Assembly (NCBI GenBank): GCA_913063505.1
Contig: CAJXYT010000002.1
Span: forward strand, 1-60,963
Source: an uncultured Gammaproteobacteria bacterium
GTDB taxonomy: Bacteria > Pseudomonadota > Gammaproteobacteria > Steroidobacterales > Woeseiaceae
DNA: 60,963 nucleotides
Reading direction: 5' to 3'
How positions within the stretch are numbered: position 1 is the stretch's first letter; every line of letters starts with the position of its first letter. A program made the translations under genes and the position numbers. This document shows positions 53,641-60,963 of the stretch, one piece after another. The notes beneath the pieces were generated by a model. That model searched no databases, was not told the DNA's origin, and saw nothing but the letters and a program-made list of their open reading frames with translations.

Positions 53641-54345
53641 ACGGACAAGGTTGTAGGAATTATCGGCGGGATGGGTCCGGAGGCGACGGTGGACTTCATG
53701 TCTCGCGTCCTATTGGCAACGCCAGCAGTTAAGGATCAGGATCATGTCCGTATGATCGTCGAAAACAACCCTCGAATTCCAAGCAGACAAGCTGCGATGA
53801 AAGGCGAGGGCGAGGATCCAGGCGCAGCAATTGCCGCAATCGCGGCTCGTCTGGAGATGGCCGGTGCAGATTTCTTAGTAATGCCCTGCAACCTGGCACA
53901 TGCGTGGCGAAGTGATATCGAATCCGCTGTCAGTATTCCGTTTATCAGCATTGTTGATCAGTCAGTTCAGTCCGCGCTCCGCCGAAGTGATGATGGTAGT
54001 GCTGTCGGCCTCATGACGACGCCTGGCTGTTTCACCGCAGGGCTCTACCAACGAGCTTTAGCAGAGACAGACAGACCAGTGATTTTGCAAACGCCTAATG
54101 AACTATCGGCTACGATGCCGCTGGTCGAAAGAATTAAAGGTGGTGACAAGTCGCGCGCGGTAACGACGGGCTTGCGACGCTTGGCCGATGAGCTTATCAA
54201 CCGCGGCGCGAAGGTCCTGATCGCTGCCTGCACAGAATTCCCACTTGTCCTCGACGAATCGATGTTTTCTGTCACCTTCATTTCATCGACCGATGTACTC
54301 GCAAAGAAAACGGTATCGTTGGCACTTAGCGGCAACCCCTCTTAG
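53632..54345 (+). CDS. Aspartate/glutamate racemase family protein
   Basis: A 237-residue racemase-fold protein. VGIIGGMGPEATVDFMSRV is at residues 7-25. The two catalytic cysteines appear as MPCNLAHAW near 93-101 and ACTEFPLVL near 200-208, the arrangement of PLP-independent Asp/Glu racemases. ATG 53632 has GGAG six bases upstream; an upstream TTG/ATG frame only adds non-homologous residues. It precedes a PLP desulfhydrase/sulfo-lyase gene by 19 bases, so the pair may use D-amino acids. Confidence 0.88.
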   Translation: MANTDKVVGIIGGMGPEATVDFMSRVLLATPAVKDQDHVRMIVENNPRIPSRQAAMKGEGEDPGAAIAAIAARLEMAGADFLVMPCNLAHAWRSDIESAVSIPFISIVDQSVQSALRRSDDGSAVGLMTTPGCFTAGLYQRALAETDRPVILQTPNELSATMPLVERIKGGDKSRAVTTGLRRLADELINRGAKVLIAACTEFPLVLDESMFSVTFISSTDVLAKKTVSLALSGNPS

Positions 54346-54364
54346 AAATCATTAGGAAAAAGAT

Positions 54365-55363
54365 ATGAATCTATCCGACTTTCCGCGAGTGCGCCTCGCG
54401 CACCTTCCGACGCCGCTGGAGCATATGCCACGCTTGAGCGAACATCTTGGCGGTCCGGAAATATTCGTGAAACGTGATGACTGCACAGGCCTCGCAACGG
54501 GTGGTAACAAGACTCGGAAGCTTGAGTTCTCAATGGGTGAGGCAGTCAAGCAAGGCGCGGATACGATCATTACCGTTGGAGCGATCCAATCGAACCATGT
54601 CCGCCAAGCAGCAGCCGCCGCATGTAAACTTGGTATGGCCTGCGAAGTGCTTCTCGAAAGTCGCGTGAGTGATCCGAGCGAAATTTATTCGAGGTCCGGC
54701 AACGTTTTTCTTGATCGAATCTTCGGTGCAAATCTACGGCAATTTGATGCCGGTACCGATTTTAATGCGGCGATGAAGTCAGTCGCCGATGAGGTGAGGA
54801 GCGCTGGCGGTACGCCGTATATCATCCCGGGTGGCGCATCGAATGCTGTAGGAGCATTAGGCTATGTCGACTGCGGCGTTGAAATGTTGGGCCAGTTTAA
54901 AGAGCAGAACCTCACAATCGATCATCTCGTTTCAGCTACAGGCAGTGCAGGCACGCATGCGGGCCTTGCCGTCGGACTCCGGGCGAGCGGCAATGACTTA
55001 CCGATTCTTGGTATTGGAGTAAATGCGCCGCAGGATGTACAGGAAGAGCGCGTTTACAAATTGGCAGTTGAGACAGCGGAGCTTGTCGGTGCAAAGGATT
55101 GTGTTGCTCGCGAGGACATTATCGCTGACTGCAACTACATCGGTTCGGGCTATGGGGTACCGACAGAGTCGATGAATGAGGCGATTCTGATGCTGGCTCG
55201 TTTCGAGGGTTTACTATTCGATCCCGTGTATAGCGGTAAGGCATTGGCGGGTATGATCGACCACGTTCGTCAGGGTCGGTTCACCAAGGGGCAGAATATC
55301 GTATTTCTGCATACGGGCGGCTCGGCGGGACTGTTCGCGTACTCAGACACCTTATCAACGTAA
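54365..55363 (+). CDS. D-cysteine desulfhydrase / L-cysteate sulfo-lyase family PLP enzyme
   Basis: A 332-residue PLP enzyme of the ACC deaminase/D-cysteine desulfhydrase family. IFVKRDDCTGLATGGNKTRK lies near residues 33-52 and includes the PLP lysine. GAIQSNHVRQAAAAA near 76-90, IPGGASNAVGALGYVDC near 150-166 and the terminal VFLHTGGSAGLFAY fit. DcyD releases sulphide from D-cysteine; CuyA, which marine bacteria use, releases sulphite from cysteate. The sequence alone does not separate them for me. Racemase upstream suggests a D-substrate. Confidence 0.85.
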   Translation: MNLSDFPRVRLAHLPTPLEHMPRLSEHLGGPEIFVKRDDCTGLATGGNKTRKLEFSMGEAVKQGADTIITVGAIQSNHVRQAAAAACKLGMACEVLLESRVSDPSEIYSRSGNVFLDRIFGANLRQFDAGTDFNAAMKSVADEVRSAGGTPYIIPGGASNAVGALGYVDCGVEMLGQFKEQNLTIDHLVSATGSAGTHAGLAVGLRASGNDLPILGIGVNAPQDVQEERVYKLAVETAELVGAKDCVAREDIIADCNYIGSGYGVPTESMNEAILMLARFEGLLFDPVYSGKALAGMIDHVRQGRFTKGQNIVFLHTGGSAGLFAYSDTLST

Positions 55364-55383
55364 GGGCTGATAGCAACGCTCTC

Positions 55384-55527
55384 CTAACTTGCCGAATTCA
55401 AACTCCAGTCGTAGGTGCGAAATACGAGTTTGTATTCCTGCGCTTTAGCTAAAGTTGTTGATAATTCTGCCGCAGAAAGTTCGGAAATGTAGGCGATAAG
55501 TCCGCTTCCAATGAAATCTTCGTCAAG
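55384..55527 (-). other. Coding-like stretch between the desulfhydrase and GNAT genes
   Basis: The minus strand has a start-less frame reading GSGLIAYISELSAAELSTTL, then KAQEYKLVFRTYDW before a stop at 55384-55386. An adjacent frame carries a plausible lead-in (LQDNAITPTTFDL), as if a frameshift separated them. Family unknown. It may be another eroded gene tail; chance is possible. Confidence 0.25.
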
Positions 55528-55588
55528 TCAAACGTCGTTGGCGTAATCGCGTTATCCTGCAGGTACTGACACAAGCAAGGACGACGCG

Positions 55589-56077
55589 TTGTTTTTGATT
55601 CGAGATTTTGACGAAGCTCGGCATTTGACCGGGGTGCGAGCGTGCCTGATTGAGTTACAGGATTTTGAACGCTCGTTAGATCCTCGAATGCCGTCGGGCG
55701 TCGAGATAGTTGATGACTACATTCCAAAAATGCTGAAACGCTGTGTTGAGTGCAATGGAATAGTGCTGGTGGCAGAGTCGAATGAGAAGGTCGCTGGCTT
55801 CGCTACGACTCTCATCAAAGTCAGAAGTGAAGAACTTGAGGACGCCAACATTGAGTACGGTCTGATCTCTGATCTGATTGTTTCAAGTCAATTTAGAAAG
55901 CGGGGACTTGGGAAGGTGTTATTACAGGCCGCAGAGTCATACGCTGAGTGCAATGGAGTGAGGTGGTTGAGAATTTCGGTTCTCGCTGAAAATAATGTCG
56001 CAGATAATCTGTATGACTCCATGGGGTTCAAAAAGCTGTTCGTTGAGCGCGAAAAAGAACTTGCCGGGCCATGGTGA
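55589..56077 (+). CDS. GNAT-family N-acetyltransferase
   Basis: A 162-residue acetyltransferase. The acetyl-CoA motif appears as SDLIVSSQFRKRGLGKVLLQ near residues 94-113 (RxxGxG/A form). VAESNEKVAGFATT near 57-70 is the beta4 region, and NNVADNLYDSMGFKK near 135-149 is the C-terminal motif. TTG start, with AAGGA eight bases upstream. It acts on an unknown amine in the cytoplasm. It stands between two operons. Confidence 0.82.
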   Translation: MFLIRDFDEARHLTGVRACLIELQDFERSLDPRMPSGVEIVDDYIPKMLKRCVECNGIVLVAESNEKVAGFATTLIKVRSEELEDANIEYGLISDLIVSSQFRKRGLGKVLLQAAESYAECNGVRWLRISVLAENNVADNLYDSMGFKKLFVEREKELAGPW

Positions 56078-56153
56078 GTGTCTCTCACCCTCCCTCCAAT
56101 GTAGGTTGGCAGGTATGGGTTTCTTGATTAGTATCTAATCTGGGGGGGTTAGC

Positions 56154-57080
56154 ATGTGCTCAATGATTTCAATAAAAACATTGACCAAGACCTACGCGGG
56201 CGGCTTCGAGGCGTTGAAAGACGTCAGTCTCGAGATTGATCAGGGTGAAATTTTTGCTCTACTGGGACCAAATGGCGCCGGCAAAACGACTCTGATCAAC
56301 GTCGTCTGCGGCATTGTGAACGCAAGTTCCGGTGAAGTGCTCGTCGATGGGAGTGATATTGTTAGCGATTATCGCTTAACCCGGTCAAAGATCGGCCTCG
56401 TTCCGCAGGAACTTCCATCTGAGTCATTTGAGACGGTCTGGAATACCTGTTGCTTTAGCCGCGGTTTATTTGGCAGACCTGCCGACTCGAAGCATCTTGA
56501 GAGGGTATTGAAGTCACTGTCTTTATGGGACAAGAAAGATACTGTCAGCATGCAGTTATCGGGCGGTATGAAGCGCCGCGTGCTGATTGCCAAGGCCTTA
56601 GCTCACGAACCCGAAATATTGTTTCTCGATGAGCCAACAGCAGGCGTCGATGTGGAGCTGCGGCAGGATATGTGGAACGTGGTCACCAGCCTCCGCGATC
56701 AGGGCGTAACTGTCATTCTTACTACTCACTACATCGAGGAGGCGGAGCAATTGGCCGACCGAGTCGGCGTGATCAACCATGGTGAGATCATTCTCGTAGA
56801 GGAAAAAGCGAAGTTGATGCGCGACATGGGAAAGAAGCAATTAGTTTTGCATTTGCAGAAGCCATTGGTGGACATCCCTTCGCAGCTTTCCAGTTACGAT
56901 CTGGGCCTGAGCAAAGATCAGCGTGATCTGACGTATACCTATGACACTAAGCGGCAAAGTACTGGCATTACTGCGTTGCTGAGCGATCTGCGTACAGTGG
57001 GCATTTACTTTAATGACTTGCAGACATCACAGAGTTCGCTTGAAGATATTTTCGTCGACTTAGTGAACGAGGGCCGATGA
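56154..57080 (+). CDS. ABC-2 type exporter, ATP-binding protein
   Basis: A 308-residue ATPase. Walker [12 protein letters not shown] lies near residues 37-47, signature [16 protein letters not shown] near 131-146 and Walker [13 protein letters not shown] near 154-165. The C-terminal 80 residues are the extension common to exporters of the NodI/CcmA/DrrA type. The ATG follows a G-run by seven bases. It overlaps the permease gene by 4 bases. Substrate unknown; family members export lipids, polysaccharides or drugs. Confidence 0.88.
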   Translation: MCSMISIKTLTKTYAGGFEALKDVSLEIDQGEIFALLGPNGAGKTTLINVVCGIVNASSGEVLVDGSDIVSDYRLTRSKIGLVPQELPSESFETVWNTCCFSRGLFGRPADSKHLERVLKSLSLWDKKDTVSMQLSGGMKRRVLIAKALAHEPEILFLDEPTAGVDVELRQDMWNVVTSLRDQGVTVILTTHYIEEAEQLADRVGVINHGEIILVEEKAKLMRDMGKKQLVLHLQKPLVDIPSQLSSYDLGLSKDQRDLTYTYDTKRQSTGITALLSDLRTVGIYFNDLQTSQSSLEDIFVDLVNEGR

Positions 57081-57838
57081 ACTATTACGCAATTAAAGCG
57101 ATTTATCGCTACGAAATGGCACGAATGTTTCGGACTGCCGTGCAAAGCATTATTGCACCAGTGCTATCCACGTCTCTTTACTTTGTGATATTCGGGTCAG
57201 CAATAGGCTCGCGCATTACCGAAATCGACGGTATAAGCTACGGAGCATTTATTGCGCCTGGCCTCGTCATGTTGTCGATCATGACAGAGAGTATTTCAAA
57301 CTCGTCATTCGCTATTTACTTCCCAAAGTTTACGGGCACTATCTTCGAGGTGCTTTCTGCGCCGGTATCCTACGGCGAAGTGCTATTAGGGTACGTTGGT
57401 GCAGCAGCAACGAAATCTGTGATCATCGGAAGTATTATTCTCGCGACCGCAAGCTTATTTGTTGATATTGAGATCGCACACCCGCTGTTCATGATCGCCT
57501 TTTTATTGCTGATCTGCGTATCATTTTGTCTGTTTGGCTTCATTCTTGGCCTTTGGGCTACCGGCTGGGAAAAGCTCACTATCGTACCGACGCTGATCAT
57601 CATGCCGCTCACCTTTCTTGGCGGAACGTTTTATTCGATCAGCATGTTGCCGCCGGTGTGGCAGACGATCAGTCTATTCAACCCAGTCGTCTATCTCATT
57701 AGTGGTTTTCGCTGGACCTTCTATGATAATGCGGATGTTGGTATCGGGCTGAGTCTGGGAGTTACGGTGGGTTTTCTGATTGTCTGTTTACTCACGGTTC
57801 GTTGGATTTTCAAAACAGGCTACCGATTGCGAAGCTGA
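57077..57838 (+). CDS. ABC-2 type exporter permease
   Basis: A 253-residue membrane protein with six hydrophobic segments in the ABC-2 layout. [25 protein letters not shown] near residues 78-102 is the cytoplasmic coupling region, and [22 protein letters not shown] near 176-197 is the ABC-2 signature. It forms a homodimeric pore with the ATPase encoded just upstream (ATGA overlap). The pair is complete without a third gene. Confidence 0.88.
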   Translation: MNYYAIKAIYRYEMARMFRTAVQSIIAPVLSTSLYFVIFGSAIGSRITEIDGISYGAFIAPGLVMLSIMTESISNSSFAIYFPKFTGTIFEVLSAPVSYGEVLLGYVGAAATKSVIIGSIILATASLFVDIEIAHPLFMIAFLLLICVSFCLFGFILGLWATGWEKLTIVPTLIIMPLTFLGGTFYSISMLPPVWQTISLFNPVVYLISGFRWTFYDNADVGIGLSLGVTVGFLIVCLLTVRWIFKTGYRLRS

Positions 57839-57879
57839 TGTTGGTCTGCCACAAGCTTAAATATCCATAAAGGTCTTTC

Positions 57880-59151
57880 ATGTCGCGAATAATAATGATG
57901 CTATCCCTTATTCTTGTCGGGGAGACTGTTTTCAGTCTGCCGTTTAATGTACCCCTATTTTTTCGACCTACAGTGCTGGAAGTATTCGGCGTCAGCAATA
58001 CGCAACTCGGGGATATGTTTGCTGTTTATGGCGTTGCAGCGATGCTCGCCTATTTCCCAGGCGGCGCACTCGCGGACCATTTTTCGGCGCGTACTCTGAT
58101 AGTGACGTCACTATTCCTTACCGCCATCGGTGGGCTCTATATGGCGACGTTTCCAGGCGTTACTGAAATGCGGTTTCTCTATGGATACTGGGGCGTCACG
58201 ACGGTATTCCTTTTTTGGGGTGCCTTTATCAAAGCAACCCGTGAGTGGGGCGGTGATCGCTCGCAAGGATTGGCGTTTGGGTTGGTGGAAGGAGGTAGGG
58301 GCGTGGTCGCTGCATCTGCCGCGTCGATCGGGGTGTTTATTTTGGCAGTTTATATGCCCGAAGATGCTCGATTTGCAACTCCTTTGGAGCGCGAAAGCGG
58401 GCTTCGAATGGTGGTCTGGTACTACACGCTGCTAGTGTTCTTAACCGCCGTCTTCGCCTGGTTCGCAATTCCGGCCATGAAGACGGTACGTGAGGTTACT
58501 TTCAATCCAATAAAAAAAATGTCAGTCGTCTTGAGCCGACCTATTATCTGGGCACAGGCTGCTATCATCGTTTCTGCTTATTGCATGTATAAGGGCCTCG
58601 GTAACTACTCGTTGTATGCTGTACAGGTTTTGGGAATGGATGAGGTTGAGGGCGCCAGACTTGCTTCCTACGGCGCGTGGACCCGGCCAGTAGCAGCGCT
58701 TATTGCTGGGTTGATCGCAGATCGATTCACCGCGATCCGCTCAATTGTAGTGATGTTTGGAATTCTCTGCATATCGTATGGATTGTGGTCACTTGCGGTG
58801 CCAAGCGATTCGGGTAATTTTATAATTTATGCCAACTTTTTTACGACTTACGCTGCCGTCTATGCGTTGCGGGCTGTGTACTTTGCGTTACTTGAAGAAA
58901 ATCACACTCCGATGCATTTAACCGGCGTAGCCGTCGGTTTGGTTTCGGTTGTTGGTTACACCCCTGACGTATTTTTTGCGCCAATCACAGGTCGTATACT
59001 GGATGCGAATCCTGGGCTTGTTGGTTTCCAACATTACTTCTTGTTAAATTCTATAATTGCAGCACTGGGGGTCATCGCCGCAGTCAGTCTGATCCTGCTG
59101 AAGCGTGGCGATGCGGCTCACTGGAAAGATACGATCGCGGAAGCGAAATAA
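57880..59151 (+). CDS. Major facilitator superfamily transporter
   Basis: A 423-residue protein with about twelve hydrophobic segments. The MFS loop 2-3 motif appears as PGGALADHFSARTLI near residues 60-74 and its second-half counterpart as IAGLIADRFTAIRSIVV near 274-290. TM1 begins directly at the N-terminus (MMLSLILVGETVF). Substrate cannot be assigned. It starts 41 bases after the ABC permease on the same strand, so it may be co-transcribed with the exporter. Confidence 0.82.
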   Translation: MSRIIMMLSLILVGETVFSLPFNVPLFFRPTVLEVFGVSNTQLGDMFAVYGVAAMLAYFPGGALADHFSARTLIVTSLFLTAIGGLYMATFPGVTEMRFLYGYWGVTTVFLFWGAFIKATREWGGDRSQGLAFGLVEGGRGVVAASAASIGVFILAVYMPEDARFATPLERESGLRMVVWYYTLLVFLTAVFAWFAIPAMKTVREVTFNPIKKMSVVLSRPIIWAQAAIIVSAYCMYKGLGNYSLYAVQVLGMDEVEGARLASYGAWTRPVAALIAGLIADRFTAIRSIVVMFGILCISYGLWSLAVPSDSGNFIIYANFFTTYAAVYALRAVYFALLEENHTPMHLTGVAVGLVSVVGYTPDVFFAPITGRILDANPGLVGFQHYFLLNSIIAALGVIAAVSLILLKRGDAAHWKDTIAEAK

Positions 59152-59326
59152 ATCGATGTCCATTTAGGTTTGACAGACAATGACGGTAATCGTTTATCTG
59201 GGGGGTGAGTCACCGCCTGATGAGTTGCATCTCAAGACGTTGATGTGAACCAAATCGAACATCGGTGTGAAACAGCTGTCTGACTGGCGTACGCTACTCT
59301 GGTGCGGGAAACATCTGGGAGCAATA

Positions 59327-59731
59327 ATGAAGAAAATTGTACTAATAACAGCGTTGCTAGTGACGGCCTCGGCCTCTCACGCAGCCAATATTGTTAAGGA
59401 ATTCCGCGGATCAGACAGTACGACGACAGCGATGTTTACGGTCGAAGCACCGTGGCTGCTCGATTGGCGTTTGGACGGCGACTACGATGCACTCATCGCG
59501 CTGGACATCACACTGATTGAGGCGAGTACGGGCCGACACGTTGGCCGTGTTTTACACACCAAGCACAAAGGCAATGGTTTGAAGCTTTTCGATCATGCAG
59601 GTCGTTATCAATTACGGGTCAGTTCAACGTTGGCCCGATGGATCCTGAAAGTGAAACAAATTCAACCTGAAGAAAAAGAGCTGTATATACCAAAGAAGTC
59701 TCAACTGAAAAAAGACACTCCCTTTAGGTGA
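59327..59731 (+). CDS. Exported hypothetical protein (134 aa)
   Basis: A 134-residue protein with a clear signal peptide (MKKIVLITALLVTASASHAA-N). The mature part is about 114 residues with TTTAMFTVEAPWLLDWRLDG near residues 33-52, a GRYQLRVSSTLARWILKVKQI segment and a basic C-terminal tail. I recognise no named domain; the pattern suggests a small beta-sandwich secreted protein. ATG 59327 has GGGAG upstream, which decides the start over a longer frame from 59267. Confidence 0.7.
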   Translation: MKKIVLITALLVTASASHAANIVKEFRGSDSTTTAMFTVEAPWLLDWRLDGDYDALIALDITLIEASTGRHVGRVLHTKHKGNGLKLFDHAGRYQLRVSSTLARWILKVKQIQPEEKELYIPKKSQLKKDTPFR

Positions 59732-59792
59732 GAAAGCTCGTCTACAGCGATAAGCATAGCGAGCTGCATAGTGTTGTGCGATTATCAAGTGC

Positions 59793-60860
59793 GTGAATGA
59801 TCTGACTGACAAGAAGAGTAGCGCTCTGGTGAGTTTTGCGGCGGTCATCGTCGTAATCTACGGAATGCAAATGGCCAAGGTATTGCTCGTGCCATTTCTT
59901 ATCGCGGCCTTTCTTGCTCTCATCACTGTTCGGCCGATGCTCTGGTTGCAGCAACGACGAATCCCCAGTTTCCTGGCCGCGCTGATCATCGTGTTTTCGA
60001 TGATGTTGTTACTCGCTATCGTCGGCGCGATCCTCGGAAATTCGATAGGCGATTTCACTGCTGCGCTGCCCGGATATCAGGAAAGACTCGATGTCATTAA
60101 GGATGGCGTTATCGATTTCGCCATCAGGCATTTCAATTTTGACGAATCGATAGAAAACGTCGGCGACATGATTGACCCAGGCTGGGCCATGGGTCTTGTC
60201 GCGTCGATTCTGAATAGCCTAAAGGACGTCCTGACAAATGCGTTTCTGATCATCTTTACGATGATTTTTATGCTCCTCGAAGTGTCGAGTGTTGGTACAA
60301 AGTTCGAAGCCGCTTTCGGTCGCAGCGCGGAGTCGATGCAAGGGCCAAGAGCGTTCTTGCAAAACCTTGGTCGCTACCTAGGTATCAAGACGATCGTCAG
60401 TACCGCGACCGGTACTTGCGCTGGCGTTCTTACCTGGTCACTTGGTCTGGACTTCCCGCTGCTTTGGGCGATGCTAGCCTTTCTTTTGAATTATGTGCCG
60501 ACTATTGGGTCAATAATCGCTGCCGTACCGGCGGTCTTGCTGGCACTCGTTCAATTAGGGCCTGGCGCTGCCGGTGCAACTGCGATGGGCTTTGCTGCAA
60601 TTAATGTCGTATTCGGCAATGTCATCGAACCGCGTTTGATGGGTTACGGCGTCGGAATCTCGCCGTTGGTCGTTTTCATCGGTTTGGTTTTCTGGGGTTG
60701 GGTCTTCGGTCCGGTCGGTATGTTGCTGTCGGTACCGTTAACGATGACCCTCAAGCTGGGGCTAGAAAGCGATGCGCGCACTCGATGGGTCGCGATTCTG
60801 ATTGGCTCAGAACGAGATGCCCAATATGCACTGCAAAACCACAACACCGCCGAAGACTAA
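59793..60860 (+). CDS. AI-2E family transporter (PerM-like)
   Basis: A 355-residue membrane protein of the AI-2E/UPF0118 family. About seven to eight hydrophobic segments are arranged as usual: two near the N-terminus, a soluble loop (residues about 85-145), then the C-terminal cluster. PLLWAMLAFLLNYVPTIGSIIA near 222-243 and GNVIEPRLMGYGVGISPLVV near 273-292 are the conserved signatures. Members export AI-2 or act as Na+/H+ antiporters; the role here is unproven. GTG start. Confidence 0.88.
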   Translation: MNDLTDKKSSALVSFAAVIVVIYGMQMAKVLLVPFLIAAFLALITVRPMLWLQQRRIPSFLAALIIVFSMMLLLAIVGAILGNSIGDFTAALPGYQERLDVIKDGVIDFAIRHFNFDESIENVGDMIDPGWAMGLVASILNSLKDVLTNAFLIIFTMIFMLLEVSSVGTKFEAAFGRSAESMQGPRAFLQNLGRYLGIKTIVSTATGTCAGVLTWSLGLDFPLLWAMLAFLLNYVPTIGSIIAAVPAVLLALVQLGPGAAGATAMGFAAINVVFGNVIEPRLMGYGVGISPLVVFIGLVFWGWVFGPVGMLLSVPLTMTLKLGLESDARTRWVAILIGSERDAQYALQNHNTAED

Positions 60861-60963
60861 TTATTCAAGCAGCATCCAGATCGTGGGATTTATTATCGAT
60901 AGAGCCCACCGCCGCGGCCGGCTATGATTGCTTCAACATTACCCCGGAGTTGGATGCTTAGCG

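Noticed and set aside
60954-60963. ATG preceded by GGAG at the right edge
   Set aside because: Only ten bases remain, too little to support a gene call.

Overview
The window looks like a chromosome segment of a free-living, probably marine, gammaproteobacterium. The gammaproteobacterial signal comes from the core genes (dbpA and deaD helicases, ybiT, alr, glcB, modABC). The marine, heterotrophic impression comes from the substrate-oriented genes and is inference; no rRNA or other taxonomic marker is present. I see no tRNA, rRNA, CRISPR array, integrase or insertion sequence.

Layout. (1) 1-2.35 kb is an AT-rich accessory patch holding pieces of up to three AraC-type regulators with membrane N-termini. 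(2) 2.35-9.03 kb (minus strand) is a clearly GC-richer nucleoside-uptake operon: BMP-type binding protein, ATPase, two permeases, nucleoside hydrolase, a GATase-like protein and an alpha/beta hydrolase. The hydrolase runs in frame into the DNA-binding tail of an AraC regulator, so the border between regions 1 and 2 lies inside a reading frame. (3) 9.2-21.6 kb is the most interesting block: a near-complete reductive N-heterocycle (nicotinate-type) catabolic locus. It has a fused [2Fe-2S]/molybdenum hydroxylase with FAD subunit, 6-hydroxynicotinate reductase, enamidase-like amidohydrolase, two tandem PF06684 (DUF1185) proteins, a UPF0280 protein, a symporter pair, a MarR regulator, a ferredoxin and a ferredoxin-NADP reductase. 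The ring reductase known from anaerobes is ferredoxin-dependent, so the ferredoxin pair supplies a logical electron route from NADPH. (4) 21.9-28.4 kb (plus strand) is a sugar/glycoside oxidation operon: two TIM-barrel isomerase/epimerase-like proteins, a Gfo/Idh oxidoreductase, a Tat-exported small subunit with a GMC flavoprotein, and a ribokinase. It resembles 3-keto-glycoside pathways.

(5) 28.5-61 kb is mixed chromosome: crotonase, MTHFR-like reductase, a DUF5916 outer-membrane protein, two DEAD-box helicases, MFS transporters, NYN protein, ybiT, alr, a ZIP/FixH-like/di-haem peroxidase group, MOSC protein, HAD phosphatase, FAD oxidoreductase, malate synthase G, modABC (molybdate, which the region-3 enzyme needs), an Asp/Glu racemase with a PLP desulfhydrase/sulfo-lyase, an ABC-2 exporter, another MFS protein and an AI-2E family protein.

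A second theme is gene erosion. Several genes survive only as both ends with the middle removed, or as frameshifted tails: CaiB/BaiF CoA-transferase, a secreted amidohydrolase reduced to 103 codons, a YtcJ-like amidohydrolase tail, an SDR, a TauE/SafE permease tail and a lipoprotein. These remnants lie between intact genes and were recognised by translating the gaps. Identifications rest on motifs and my recall of families; no database search was run.
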